NCBI GenBank assembly: GCA_045106195.1
Contig: JBGCEH010000009.1
Location: 1-64,000, forward strand
Direction of reading: 5' to 3'
From: Granulosicoccus sp045106195
Lineage (GTDB): Bacteria > Pseudomonadota > Gammaproteobacteria > Granulosicoccales > Granulosicoccaceae
DNA: 64,000 bases
Numbering within the stretch: position 1 is the first letter of the stretch; the number at the start of each line of letters is the position of its first letter. Under the pieces are notes generated by a model. That model was not told the DNA's origin and did not search any database. It saw only the letters and a list, made by a program, of their open reading frames with translations. The position numbers were made by a program, and so were the translations under genes. Positions 52,559 to 61,576 of this stretch are shown here, piece by piece.

Positions 52559-53437
52559 ATGGCTACATTGGAAGCTGTTCAGTACAAATCACGCTCACGC
52601 ACTGTTGTCACTGTTTTTACCACGGCATTTCTGTTTGTCTATCTTGTCTGGACACTCACCCCATTTTTCATCATGTTTGTCTCCTCATTCAAGGATCTTC
52701 TGGAGGCATTCACACTCCCTGAGGTCGGGGACTTCTCAGGAATGGGGGTTTTCTTCGACTTTACGCCGACCACCAAGCACTACACAGAGCTTTTTACCGA
52801 ACGAAATTTTTCTGTTTATTTTTTCAACAGCGTTGTGGTTTCTACCGGCTCAGCTCTTGTATCAGTGGTCCTGGGTGCCATGGCTGCTTACGCATTATCG
52901 CGTGTGGATTTCAGAGGTAAGGATCATGTGTTCTTCTGGATCATATCGACACGAATGGCACCGGTGGTAGCTGTGATGGTGCCTCTGTACGCGATATTCA
53001 GAAATCTGGAACTGGTTGGGACTATCCCGGGACTGATACTGGCGTATACCACGTTCAATCTGCCCTTTGCCATATGGATATTAAAAGGTTTTTTTGACAA
53101 TGTACCTTATGCGATTGAAGAGGCGGCAATGGTAGATGGTCGTACACGTTTTGGTGCATTTCTGGAAATCCTGCCACTGGCAGCACCGGGTATAGGTGCT
53201 TTTATCGTATTGTGTATTCTATTTTCATGGAACGACTTTCTTTTTGCATCGATCATTGGATCCGGGGGTGCCAAGACATTACCCGTGGCAACGCGAGAGC
53301 TGGTGACACCTACCAGTATCCAGTGGGGAAAAATCATGGCAGCCGGTGTAATAACCAGTTTGCCAATGACGTTACTGGGACTGTTGATACGCAGGTATCT
53401 GGTAACGGGTCTGACAATGGGAGCAGTCAAGGAATGA
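52559..53437 (+). CDS. ABC sugar permease (MalG/UgpE-like)
   Basis: Second permease of the CUT1 importer, 292 residues, six TM helices. The EAA loop is PYAIEEAAMVDGRTRFGAFL (about 182-201). Start ATG 52559 is two bases after the first permease stop. Its own stop overlaps the ATG of a 31-codon ORF (ATGA), which in turn overlaps the ATPase start. Confidence 0.93.
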   Translation: MATLEAVQYKSRSRTVVTVFTTAFLFVYLVWTLTPFFIMFVSSFKDLLEAFTLPEVGDFSGMGVFFDFTPTTKHYTELFTERNFSVYFFNSVVVSTGSALVSVVLGAMAAYALSRVDFRGKDHVFFWIISTRMAPVVAVMVPLYAIFRNLELVGTIPGLILAYTTFNLPFAIWILKGFFDNVPYAIEEAAMVDGRTRFGAFLEILPLAAPGIGAFIVLCILFSWNDFLFASIIGSGGAKTLPVATRELVTPTSIQWGKIMAAGVITSLPMTLLGLLIRRYLVTGLTMGAVKE

Positions 53438-53529
53438 ATCTTTTCAGCATCACCGGTTTTCGTCCTCGACAGCAATCTCTGCAAACGAACATCGATCAGA
53501 TCAACAAGACGTTTAATGGTAGAAACTAA
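53434..53529 (+). CDS. 31-residue micro-ORF between permease and ATPase
   Basis: An ORF of 31 codons, MNLFSITGFRPRQQ... ending NKTFNGRN, whose ATG overlaps the permease stop (ATGA at 53434-53437) and whose TAA overlaps the ATPase start (TAATG at 53527-53531). No signal peptide or TM helix; the peptide is basic and polar. The double overlap suggests that it is translated and couples the two neighbours, either as a real small subunit or as a passive relay keeping ribosomes on the mRNA. No family recognised. Confidence 0.5.
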   Translation: MNLFSITGFRPRQQSLQTNIDQINKTFNGRN

Positions 53530-54623
53530 TGGCATCAATAAGCATAAAGTCGGTCTGGAAGTACTACGGTGAAACACCAGCTGTGAAAGACCTGAATCTG
53601 GAGTGTCTGGATGGAGAATTCGTTTGCATTCTGGGCCCCTCCGGTTGCGGCAAGAGCTCAACGATGCGCATGCTGGCAGGTCTTGAGCATATCAGTGCTG
53701 GCGATATCCTGTTCAATGACAAACGAATAAATGACCTGCCGCCTAAAGACAGAAACCTGGCAATGGTATTTGAGAACTATGCACTTTATCCCCATAAGAC
53801 TGTTTACGACAATATGGCCAACGCCCTGAAAATTCAGAAAGTTGACAAACCGACAATAGACAGGAAAGTCAAATGGGCAGCAGAACTTCTGGAGCTTACG
53901 CCGTTATTGAAGCGAAAACCATTAGAACTATCAGGTGGCCAGAAGCAGCGTTGTGCAATAGGACGGGCTATTGTACGTGAACCGGAATTGTTCCTGTTTG
54001 ATGAGCCAATAGCGCACCTGGATGCAAAACTCAGGGCCCATATGCGCAGCGAATTGAAGATCATGCAACGACGCTTGAAGACAACAATGATCTACGTAAC
54101 GCATGATCAGCTGGAGGCCTTGTCGATGGCTGACAGGATTGCGGTAATGCGTGATGGTGTGTTGCAACAGGTTGGAACTCCGTCGCAGATTTACAACCAT
54201 CCTGCCAACCATTGGGTCGCCGGCTTTATTGGTGAGCCTGCAATGAACTTCCTGGACTGCTCCTTAGCAGAAGAGCACGGCCAGTTACACGTCAATCACG
54301 ACGCGTTCTCTTTTCCGCTCAATGCCGAGCATATTTCGAAACTTAATGGGTCTGCCAAGAGTCAGGGAATCCACATGGGCATACGTCCTGAGCACGTAAC
54401 GATCAGCGCAAAACCTACACCCGAGCATCCTATCAAAGGTGAGGTACTCGTTACCGAACTTCTGGGCGGAGATCTGCTGGTCGAGGCAAATGTCAATGAA
54501 TCGCGCGTGACCGTAAAGACAGATCCGGCCTACACGGCAGACATGGGTGACATCTGTTATCTGGGCATGGACACGTCACGCTGGCACCTTTTTGAAAGAG
54601 AGTCGGGAGTTTCCCTGATCTAG
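53529..54623 (+). CDS. ABC sugar ATPase (MalK/UgpC-like)
   Basis: ATPase of the CUT1 importer, 364 residues. Walker A is GPSGCGKSS near 37-45, signature LSGGQKQRCAIGRA near 137, Walker B LFLFDEPIAHLDA near 157, then a H-loop YVTHDQLEA. The C-terminal OB-type domain (about 240-360: GIRPEHVTI, TELLGGDLLVEA) is of the MalK/UgpC kind. FDEPIAHLDA has Ile-Ala where Leu-Ser is common. It ends the operon and is convergent with acoC. Confidence 0.94.
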   Translation: MASISIKSVWKYYGETPAVKDLNLECLDGEFVCILGPSGCGKSSTMRMLAGLEHISAGDILFNDKRINDLPPKDRNLAMVFENYALYPHKTVYDNMANALKIQKVDKPTIDRKVKWAAELLELTPLLKRKPLELSGGQKQRCAIGRAIVREPELFLFDEPIAHLDAKLRAHMRSELKIMQRRLKTTMIYVTHDQLEALSMADRIAVMRDGVLQQVGTPSQIYNHPANHWVAGFIGEPAMNFLDCSLAEEHGQLHVNHDAFSFPLNAEHISKLNGSAKSQGIHMGIRPEHVTISAKPTPEHPIKGEVLVTELLGGDLLVEANVNESRVTVKTDPAYTADMGDICYLGMDTSRWHLFERESGVSLI

Positions 54624-54708
54624 ATTCTTTGTGCCTATACGGATGCCGGACGGCACGGCGCAGCTCAATGGTAAATCACGAGAGCCACTAGTCATCGTCA
54701 ATGCGTGA

Positions 54709-55827
54709 TTATGCGTTAGCGATCGTGGCATTGATTATTTGGTTTACACGCGCTGCATTCTCCATTTGGGGGACATGTCCGGACTGTTCAATGATCTCGA
54801 CCCTGACTGATTCAGGTAACCCTGCAGTATGGCTGACAGGGATAATCTGATCTTCCTTTCCCCATATAACCGTCACCGGCATACTCAGCGTGGACAAGAC
54901 ATCGCGCAATGAGCCTTTTTGTTTTCCTTCGGCGAAATTGGCCTTGACCAGAGTGTTTAATCCATCGATCACACCATCGATACGCTTGAATTTGAAAACC
55001 TCTTCCATCATGTCAGCACTGATAAGACTCGGATCATGGACAAGTTGTTGTAGCACGGGCTTCAGGTGTTTTTGCCTTTTTGCTGAGATGTAGCCTTCCA
55101 GAAAATCAATATTTACCTCTTCACCCAACCCCGCACCTGCAATTAGTGTCAGACTTTTTACCGAGTCAGGTTGATTTGCTGCAACTAGCAAAGCGACACC
55201 TGCGCCCATGGAATGTCCCACCAGATGGACAGCCGTCATTGAAATCTCAGTCATGAATTTCTCCACAACGCCCGCTATCCATGCAAGGGTTCCATCGCCG
55301 ACCACCTTGGCCGATTTACCATGACCTGGCAAATCGAGGGCATACGTTGGTGCTGTTTCTGAAAGATCACCTTGATTGAACAACCATCCATTCATGTCAG
55401 CACCAAATCCATGGAGTAATAGAACGGGTGTTTCGTCGCTATCGCCCTGCTTCAGGTACATCAGGCGCATACCATCCACGGTCACGCTTTCTGGTTCTGG
55501 CCCCGTGTCGTCAGATTCTTCAGGTACGAAATTTTCCTGGAACCGAGTGATATAGGCATCAATGTCAGCGTCAGATACGTCGCTAGCTGCAACAACGGCA
55601 ATTAATGCGCCCACGGGCAGGTCTTCCCCTTCGATAGCGACACAGCGTCTCAGAAGACCGCTTACAGGCGACTCGAACATATTGGCCAGCTTGGTGGTTT
55701 CAATCTCGCAAATCTCATCTCCTGCGCTGATCGTTGCGCCTTCTTCAACATTCCAGCTTGCTATCAGGCCTTCCGTCATTGCTAGCCCCCATTTGGGCAT
55801 GATGATCGGTTGTATAGTGTCTGCCAT
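54709..55827 (-). CDS. acoC: Acetoin dehydrogenase E2-like: lipoyl domain plus alpha/beta hydrolase
   Basis: Fusion of 372 residues: an N-terminal lipoyl domain with the lipoylated Lys46 (EIETTKLANMFESP), then a linker and an alpha/beta-hydrolase-fold domain (about 115-372) with nucleophile Ser206 (LVGHSMGAG), Asp in WGKEDQIIP and His in QSGHVPQMEN. This layout is typical of AcoC and differs from the catalytic domain of 2-oxoacid E2 proteins. It would take the acetyl group released by the TPP-dependent E1 (AcoAB). It is the last of three genes on the minus strand, 125 bases after acoB. No E3 gene follows. Confidence 0.92.
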   Translation of the reverse strand: MADTIQPIIMPKWGLAMTEGLIASWNVEEGATISAGDEICEIETTKLANMFESPVSGLLRRCVAIEGEDLPVGALIAVVAASDVSDADIDAYITRFQENFVPEESDDTGPEPESVTVDGMRLMYLKQGDSDETPVLLLHGFGADMNGWLFNQGDLSETAPTYALDLPGHGKSAKVVGDGTLAWIAGVVEKFMTEISMTAVHLVGHSMGAGVALLVAANQPDSVKSLTLIAGAGLGEEVNIDFLEGYISAKRQKHLKPVLQQLVHDPSLISADMMEEVFKFKRIDGVIDGLNTLVKANFAEGKQKGSLRDVLSTLSMPVTVIWGKEDQIIPVSHTAGLPESVRVEIIEQSGHVPQMENAARVNQIINATIANA

Positions 55828-55952
55828 AGTAAAATCTCAACGGTTTTTTTGTTTTATCGGCTCAACTGCCAGATGCGAACCGGTGTCAGAGCCAACATCT
55901 GACGGAATGCCGAATTTTCGTACGGCAGACCGTCATGAGCTCCGCAGTTTGA

Positions 55953-56957
55953 TCAGGCCATTGCTACCCTTGCGGCATCAGCAATTTTCTGAGGATTCGG
56001 CACATACGCATCCTCAAGTTCTGGTGCGAATGGAACCGGGGTATGCGGTGCTGTCACCATTTGAATGGGACCCTTGAGTGCCTTGAACGCATGTTGCGCG
56101 ACAATGGATGAGATATCAGATGCCATGGAGCAGCGCGGATGTGATTCATCGACCACTACCAGTCGTCCGGTGTCCTCAACACACTCAATGATGGTGTCAA
56201 TATCCAACGGAGATGTGGTACGGGGGTCGACAACCGTGGCGGAAATTCCCGCTTTCTCCAGCTCATCGGCGGCCTGGTTAGCCATGCCCACCATACGTCC
56301 AATAGCCACGATCGTCACATCATCGCCTTCACGTGTGAGTCGAGCTTCACCGAAAGGTATCGCATAAGCATCATCGGGCACCTCCTCCTCATCGTCATAC
56401 ATGACTTTGTTTTCGAAGAAGACTACCGGATCATCATCACGAATAGACTGGATCATCAGGCCCTTCGCCTCATACGGTGAAGACGGTACGACAACTTTCA
56501 ACCCTGGGACATGCGTGAAGATAGAATACATAGCCTGGCTATGCTGACTCGCCGCTCTAAAACCTGCCCCATACATGGTACGAATGACCATGGGGGTCAC
56601 CGCCTTGCCTCCAAACATGTATCGAAATTTTGCTGCCTGATTGAATATCTGGTCGAAGCAGACACCCATGAAGTCAACAAACATCAATTCTGCAACAGGC
56701 CGCAAACCTGTTGCTGCAGCACCCGCGGCCGCACCAATGAAAGCACTCTCCGATATGGGCGTATCAAGCACTCTTTCAGGGCCGAATTCGGGAAGCAGTC
56801 CTTTGGTAACGCCCAGCACCCCACCCCAGGCATCCTGCTCGCCATCACCGCCAGTCCCCCCTGCGTTGTCTTCACCCCAGATAAGTACATTCTCATCACG
56901 ACGCATTTCCTGCGCGATCGCCTCGTTAATTGCTTGCCGATATGATTTTTTGGCCAT
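55953..56957 (-). CDS. acoB: TPP-dependent E1 beta subunit, AcoB-like
   Basis: Transketolase-like beta subunit of acetoin/2-oxoacid dehydrogenase, 334 residues, the family length. Marks are EDNAGGTGG (pyrimidine-binding part), GPERVLDTPISESAFIGAAAG with the catalytic Glu, and the C-terminal VVDPRTTSPLDIDTI and VVDESHPRCSMASDI. It lies 18 bases after acoA and forms the heterotetramer with AcoA. Confidence 0.94.
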   Translation of the reverse strand: MAKKSYRQAINEAIAQEMRRDENVLIWGEDNAGGTGGDGEQDAWGGVLGVTKGLLPEFGPERVLDTPISESAFIGAAAGAAATGLRPVAELMFVDFMGVCFDQIFNQAAKFRYMFGGKAVTPMVIRTMYGAGFRAASQHSQAMYSIFTHVPGLKVVVPSSPYEAKGLMIQSIRDDDPVVFFENKVMYDDEEEVPDDAYAIPFGEARLTREGDDVTIVAIGRMVGMANQAADELEKAGISATVVDPRTTSPLDIDTIIECVEDTGRLVVVDESHPRCSMASDISSIVAQHAFKALKGPIQMVTAPHTPVPFAPELEDAYVPNPQKIADAARVAMA

Positions 56958-56975
56958 TGCTTCGTCTCTCCGGAT

Positions 56976-57941
56976 TCAGTAACTGACGTAAACGTCAGTC
57001 GTCAGTTTCTCAGGTTGTGGTGGAGCCGCTTTCTCAGACTCTTTGACCACATCTTCAATCAGAGTCGCGACTTCGCTGTCCACTTTGTCCATGTCCGCAT
57101 CTTCGAGCAAACCAGCCTGAGTGACATTAGTGCGAAAAATCTTGAGGCTATCCTTCTCCTCACGTAATCTGGCAACCTCCCCATCGGCCCGGTAAGTCAT
57201 TGCATCACCTTCGAAGTGACCAAAAAATCGATTGAGGATTACGTGCATCAAGCTGGGACCACCACCTGCGCGTGCACGTTCAATAGCCTCACCGGCGGCT
57301 TCATGAACTGCAAAAAAATCATGACCGTCAACTTGCACCGCTGGCATACCAAACCCTTTAGCACGATCCATCTGACTTCCCGCAACAGACCAGCTGCTTG
57401 ATGTTGCTTCGGCGTAGCCGTTGTCTTCCACGACGAAGATAACCGGCAGATTCCAGACCTTGGCTAAATTATAGGATTCCAGCGTGGTACCTTGGTTTGA
57501 TCCGCCATCGCCAACAAAAGCGATCGCAACACCGCCAGTTTTCTTGTACTTGGCAGTCATGGCTGCTCCACAAATCAATGGTGGCCCTCCTCCCACAATA
57601 CCGTTTGCGCCCATCATGCCCTTGGATAGATCTGCGATATGCATCGAGCCACCTTTGCCGCCGCATAGCCCTTCACCTCGACCATAGATTTCCAGCATCA
57701 TCTGCCTGACGTCACAACCCTTGGCAATACAATGCCCATGTCCCCGATGGGTGCTGGCAATTTTGTCTTTGTCAGTCAAGTGCTGGCAAATTCCGGCGGC
57801 AGAGGCCTCTTCACCACTATATAAGTGGACAAATCCCGGGATGCCGCCACCCGAAAACTCTTCGTGCACGCGTTCTTCAAAATCTCTGATCGTGCGCATC
57901 ACCCGATACGATTCAATCAATTCGTCGCGAGACAACTGCAT
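56976..57941 (-). CDS. acoA: TPP-dependent E1 alpha subunit, AcoA-like
   Basis: Alpha subunit of the acetoin/2-oxoacid dehydrogenase E1, 321 residues. The TPP-binding motif GDGGSNQGTTLESYNLAKVWNLP is described by its GDG...N ends (near residues 162-188), and RGHGHCIAKG and GKGGSMHI are conserved. Start ATG 57941 (MQLSRDELIESYR) has a strong GGAGGAATCAAT ribosome site; a longer frame to 57971 lacks one. The promoter region carries a sigma-54-like sequence and a 13-bp palindrome. Branched-chain or other 2-oxoacid substrates are possible, but the AcoC-type E2 favours acetoin. Confidence 0.94.
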   Translation of the reverse strand: MQLSRDELIESYRVMRTIRDFEERVHEEFSGGGIPGFVHLYSGEEASAAGICQHLTDKDKIASTHRGHGHCIAKGCDVRQMMLEIYGRGEGLCGGKGGSMHIADLSKGMMGANGIVGGGPPLICGAAMTAKYKKTGGVAIAFVGDGGSNQGTTLESYNLAKVWNLPVIFVVEDNGYAEATSSSWSVAGSQMDRAKGFGMPAVQVDGHDFFAVHEAAGEAIERARAGGGPSLMHVILNRFFGHFEGDAMTYRADGEVARLREEKDSLKIFRTNVTQAGLLEDADMDKVDSEVATLIEDVVKESEKAAPPQPEKLTTDVYVSY

Positions 57942-58040
57942 ATTGATTCCTCCAAAATTTGTTAACGCCACGCAACGGCGGCGACCGTGGTGATGAGATT
58001 TTTTATTGATTTACACGCAATTCATCACTATCGTAGTACT

Positions 58041-58059
58041 CAGCAACCGCTATACCAAA
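58041..58059 (-). promoter_or_regulatory. Sigma-54 (-24/-12) promoter of acoABC
   Basis: Read on the minus strand: TTTGG-TATAGCGGTT-GCTG, GG and GC with 10 bases between and a consensus TTGCT -12 half. Transcription would start near 58031, about 90 bases before the acoA start, with the palindromic site 70-100 bases upstream. Confidence 0.6.
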
Positions 58060-58101
58060 CATATCTTATTGATTTTGCGTTAATAATTTAGGATCAGACG
58101 T

Positions 58102-58133
58102 CGACAGGTGTCGCATCTGCGCGACACCTGTCG
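58102..58133. promoter_or_regulatory. Candidate AcoR binding site (aco operon): 13-bp palindrome
   Basis: CGACAGGTGTCGC (58102-58114) and GCGACACCTGTCG (58121-58133), perfect arms, 6-base centre ATCTGC. The left half and core recur at 49798-49819 upstream of the ABC operon. Position about -70 to -100 relative to the predicted sigma-54 start fits an enhancer. Confidence 0.7.
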
Positions 58134-58212
58134 CATGATTGCAATGCAGGTGACTCTGTTTATTCAGGCGCGTTGAGCGTGGGTAGAGAAATCCGGCAGT
58201 GCGGATAAATGT

Positions 58213-60084
58213 TCAAGCTACCAGGCGTGAATCGCCTTTGATCAACATGCGAGTCAAGTAGGTTAGAAGTGCTGATCCTAATTCATCAGCATGATTGATC
58301 GTCATCGAGTTTGCATAGTATTCACTGACGTCATGCCCGATGCCGATTGCCATGAGCTCTACCGGGGAGTTCGATTCGATATCATTTACTGTTGCCTGTA
58401 AATGCTTTACCAGCAGATCCTTATTATTGGCTGATAATGTGGCGGCCTCTGATGGGGCACCATCAGATACGATAATCAATAAACGCTTGTCTTCAGTACG
58501 TTTGAGCAGTCGTTTATGTGCCCAAGATAGCGCCTCTCCGTCAATATTCTGTTTGAGCACCTCAGGTTTCAACATGACGGCAAAGCGTTCTCTTGCCCGA
58601 CGCCAGGGCATCTGTGCAGACTTGTAGACAATATGACGTACGCTGTTCAAGCGCCCGGGATTAGAGATTTCTCCGGTGTTCTGCCAACGCGCCTTCGTCG
58701 AGCCGCCATACATGGTAACCGTAGTAAAACCCAATACTTCGCTGCTCACGCCGCAGCGCTCAAGGGTACGTGTTAGCAATTCCGTACACACCGCGGCCAA
58801 TTCAATAGGACGGCCAAGCATGGAGCGCGAGTTGTCAACCAGAATCGTAACCGTCGTACTGCGCACGGGAGCTTCTGTTTCTACCCGATAACTAATCGGT
58901 GTACCCGGATCAACAATCACTCGCGTAAGGCGACGCGTATCGAGCTCGCCTTCATCCTGCTCGTCCAGCCATGCTCTTTGCTGACGAGCCATCAGGTGTC
59001 TTTGCAACCGTGCGGCCATTTTCTGTATCAAATGCGCATGCTGATCCACACAGTGATCCAGTGCCTTCTTCAACGTCTTGAGCTCTAGCGGATCAACAAG
59101 ATCCAGCGCGCTCGTTTCTTCATCACATGACGAGTCATAAATAGTATAGGTATGCTCTTCAAGACAGGTACTGTCTTGCAAGGAATCTTTTGCACAGACA
59201 TGCTCGGGTAGTTCTTCAAGTTCTGATAGCGTCGGTTCGAATTGGTGTTCACATTCCGAATTTCTGACCAGACTTGCCTGATCCTCATCAGGTGAATCGA
59301 GCCTATCCGGCTCGACTCCCGCGCCTGCTCGAACCTCTTCATTGAGCTGGTCGAGTTCGCACGTCTGTGAGTCCGACTGGTCTACATCTGATATCAGGTC
59401 ATCATCGTCCATTGTAGTTCCAGACTCATCATGCGCTGTGTCTGCATCAAAACCCAAACGTTCTATCAATTTCAACGCCTCTTTCGCGTATCGCTTTTGA
59501 TCACGGCGGGTCATCGCCAAATTGCTCAGGTGCTCGCCTATCAGATCCTCAACAGGCCCACGCAGAGGTTCGATCCGGGCAATGATATATTCCGGTGCGG
59601 GTACGTCATTCAAGTGCTCGCGACAGAGACAGCTTATTATCCATTCAAGCTGGTCGATACCAGCAAGGCGCTCGATTTGCTCAGTTGAATAACTGCCAAC
59701 CCACAAGGCCGCAAGGTTCAAACTGGAGCCAACATAACGTTCTCCACCTAATGCCTCAAATCGTTCCCTTTCCAGAAGATTGAACAGCCGAGCGGACATC
59801 GCATCCGAAGGCGAATACAGCTTATGCACATCAACGTCATGGTATCGCTGCATGAATACATAGGAATCCAGAAGACCTCGGTGCAGGCCTAACTGACGTT
59901 TATCCTCATATGACGCAAGCCTGGGCACAACAATTACCGAATCATCACGTAAATCGGTGCTTCCGTAGGTGATGGTGAGTGTAGCGTCGTTACACATCGT
60001 GCGTAGACAAGCCAGCGCAGCTACTTCATAGACATCGGGCTGTGTGTCGCTTTCTTTCGCAAACGTGGGTTCGTTAATTTGCAT
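58213..60084 (-). CDS. cobT: CobT-like protein with C-terminal VWA domain
   Basis: Protein of 623 residues resembling the CobT subunit of aerobic cobaltochelatase. An N-terminal helical domain (about 20-215) includes RLFNLLERERFEALGGERY, followed by an Asp/Glu-rich linker (about 220-340) and a CobT_C/VWA domain (about 385-620) with MIDAS residues DNSRS near 416 and LIIVSDGAPSE. Its usual partner is the AAA+ protein CobS, working with CobN; neither is in this window. The gene lies between acoA and the lipoate-ligase-like gene on the same strand. A cobalamin role, or a CobS-like partner elsewhere, are both possible. Confidence 0.8.
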   Translation of the reverse strand: MQINEPTFAKESDTQPDVYEVAALACLRTMCNDATLTITYGSTDLRDDSVIVVPRLASYEDKRQLGLHRGLLDSYVFMQRYHDVDVHKLYSPSDAMSARLFNLLERERFEALGGERYVGSSLNLAALWVGSYSTEQIERLAGIDQLEWIISCLCREHLNDVPAPEYIIARIEPLRGPVEDLIGEHLSNLAMTRRDQKRYAKEALKLIERLGFDADTAHDESGTTMDDDDLISDVDQSDSQTCELDQLNEEVRAGAGVEPDRLDSPDEDQASLVRNSECEHQFEPTLSELEELPEHVCAKDSLQDSTCLEEHTYTIYDSSCDEETSALDLVDPLELKTLKKALDHCVDQHAHLIQKMAARLQRHLMARQQRAWLDEQDEGELDTRRLTRVIVDPGTPISYRVETEAPVRSTTVTILVDNSRSMLGRPIELAAVCTELLTRTLERCGVSSEVLGFTTVTMYGGSTKARWQNTGEISNPGRLNSVRHIVYKSAQMPWRRARERFAVMLKPEVLKQNIDGEALSWAHKRLLKRTEDKRLLIIVSDGAPSEAATLSANNKDLLVKHLQATVNDIESNSPVELMAIGIGHDVSEYYANSMTINHADELGSALLTYLTRMLIKGDSRLVA

Positions 60085-60112
60085 TAGTGCATCAACATTG
60101 CCACCAACGCAT

Positions 60113-60835
60113 TCATGATGTCAACGCGTCCAGTTCATACTTGTACCTTTCATTCAGGCTCTCGGCAAATGCTTCTTGCGAATAGATCGCAGGTGGATCA
60201 AGTACATCCATGAAATTGGTATGACGATGGCTTTTTACGGAACGCTCCAGACTGCAGCTTTCGTAAAATCGGTTGATAGCCGACACGCCAATATCAAGAT
60301 CAGCATTTAACAGTATAAGCGCATGCACAAACACGATCTGTCTGGATTCTTTTGCCCGAACTCGAGCCCACCTTTGCGCGGTACCTGCAACTTTTCGCCG
60401 GTTGACTACAATATTATACTCACCGTCACAAAAGCTGCCCGGAACCAGACCAGTCTGCGCATTGCATCCATGTTCCTTCAACCATTGAATCATCGGTGTA
60501 CAGAATAGCTGGTAGATTCCACTGATCGACGGTCTCTCCAACGGATCAAGCGCGAAGGCCACCGCCACGTTTAGAACCCCCGACCCCTGCGGTGTGACGT
60601 CTCCGCCGGTCTGCCGAAAATATACGGGCCAGTTGTGGTACGCCGACAACGCCATTGCGTCATTAATATCATGCTTACGCTGCAATGAGCGTGGTGCAAT
60701 CAGGCTTTGGGACGTAGTCCACCACGCAATGCGATAATTAACATACGGGTTCTTGAATTCGTCAATCAGCAATCGCTCAGCTTCCAAAGCATCTGCTGGA
60801 TCTGAAAAATGCACAATCAACGGCATACTGTTCAT
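60113..60835 (-). CDS. Lipoate-protein ligase family protein
   Basis: Protein of 240 residues in the biotin/lipoate A/B ligase family. YFRQTGGDVTPQGSGVLNVAV corresponds to the R-x-x-GGxxV...GxxN substrate motif (near residues 73-92), and GEYNIVVNRRKVAGTAQRW has the conserved Lys of the lipoyl/biotinyl-AMP site. It is likely to attach lipoate (or octanoate) to a carrier domain; AcoC, encoded five kilobases away on the same strand, is the obvious target. The C-terminal part (about 180-240) has no recognisable accessory domain. It lies 28 bases upstream of the CobT-like gene. Start ATG 60835 or 60826. Confidence 0.8.
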   Translation of the reverse strand: MNSMPLIVHFSDPADALEAERLLIDEFKNPYVNYRIAWWTTSQSLIAPRSLQRKHDINDAMALSAYHNWPVYFRQTGGDVTPQGSGVLNVAVAFALDPLERPSISGIYQLFCTPMIQWLKEHGCNAQTGLVPGSFCDGEYNIVVNRRKVAGTAQRWARVRAKESRQIVFVHALILLNADLDIGVSAINRFYESCSLERSVKSHRHTNFMDVLDPPAIYSQEAFAESLNERYKYELDALTS

Positions 60836-60885
60836 ATGGAATAGTTAATTGCCGAATAGTTAGTAAACGTAATATGTACCTCACA

Positions 60886-61254
60886 CTAAGCTACAAAACG
60901 CGCAAAACCGGCACGCTGGTGCAAGACGGTGGGGTTGAACCCTTTGAGCACGGCCTTCACCTCATCGTTTGCGTAACCCAGTATCGTAAGATCGGTCACG
61001 CGACAAACAGAAAGAAACCGATCTGCGAACCGTTCTCCAAACATACCAAGATGAATCATGGCAGCGTCCGCATTGGTGAATCGCTCATAGATGTAGCACA
61101 CAGTCCCGTCGTCATTGAAATTCCACTCATAAGCCATGGTACCAGCCTCACGGTCTGCCTCTTCAACCAAGGCCTTCATGACGTGTTCGAAATCCTCTGT
61201 CTTGGAAATATCGATAGAAAGCTCCAGAAGCCAATGCACTGGTCTCATGGACAT
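60886..61254 (-). CDS. ABM-domain (antibiotic biosynthesis monooxygenase-like) protein
   Basis: Protein of 122 residues with the dimeric alpha+beta barrel ABM fold: LLELSIDI at strand 1, VEEADREAGTMAYEWNF, and YERFTNADAAMIHLGMFGERF, matching the family pattern (xxExGxxxYxxxxxxxxxxxxYExxxxxxAxxxH). Such proteins act as small monooxygenases or quinol-related enzymes, or have unknown roles. It ends the minus-strand group after the lipoate-ligase gene's upstream gap of 50 bases. Substrate unknown. Confidence 0.8.
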   Translation of the reverse strand: MSMRPVHWLLELSIDISKTEDFEHVMKALVEEADREAGTMAYEWNFNDDGTVCYIYERFTNADAAMIHLGMFGERFADRFLSVCRVTDLTILGYANDEVKAVLKGFNPTVLHQRAGFARFVA

Positions 61255-61576
61255 TCTCCATTGTTTTGCGTTGAATTCTGCCGGATTACTCGATCTGTAA
61301 ACTCAGTTCCATGGACAATGAGTGCAAAGTAAAGGCCAGCCAATTCTCGGCTGAATGAACGACGCAATACATCATCGCAAAGCACGCAGCAACGCGACTT
61401 GATCATAGTTTCACGGTTTAGATGAGATCGGGTATGTTCACATGATTGTGGCTCTCGCCTGTATCACCGTGCTACATTTTGCTACATATTGAGACAAATT
61501 GCCGCAGCATCACAAATTATCCAGAATAAGCTTCACAACAGGTTTTGCCCATACTGATAGCGCTAATCGCATGGTT
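61255..61576. other. Gap upstream of the ABM gene
   Basis: About 320 bases without a gene. It contains a direct repeat TGCTACAT at 61470-61477 and 61480-61487 (10-base period, one helical turn), roughly 215 bases upstream of the ABM start. No terminator hairpin is obvious. Confidence 0.45.
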
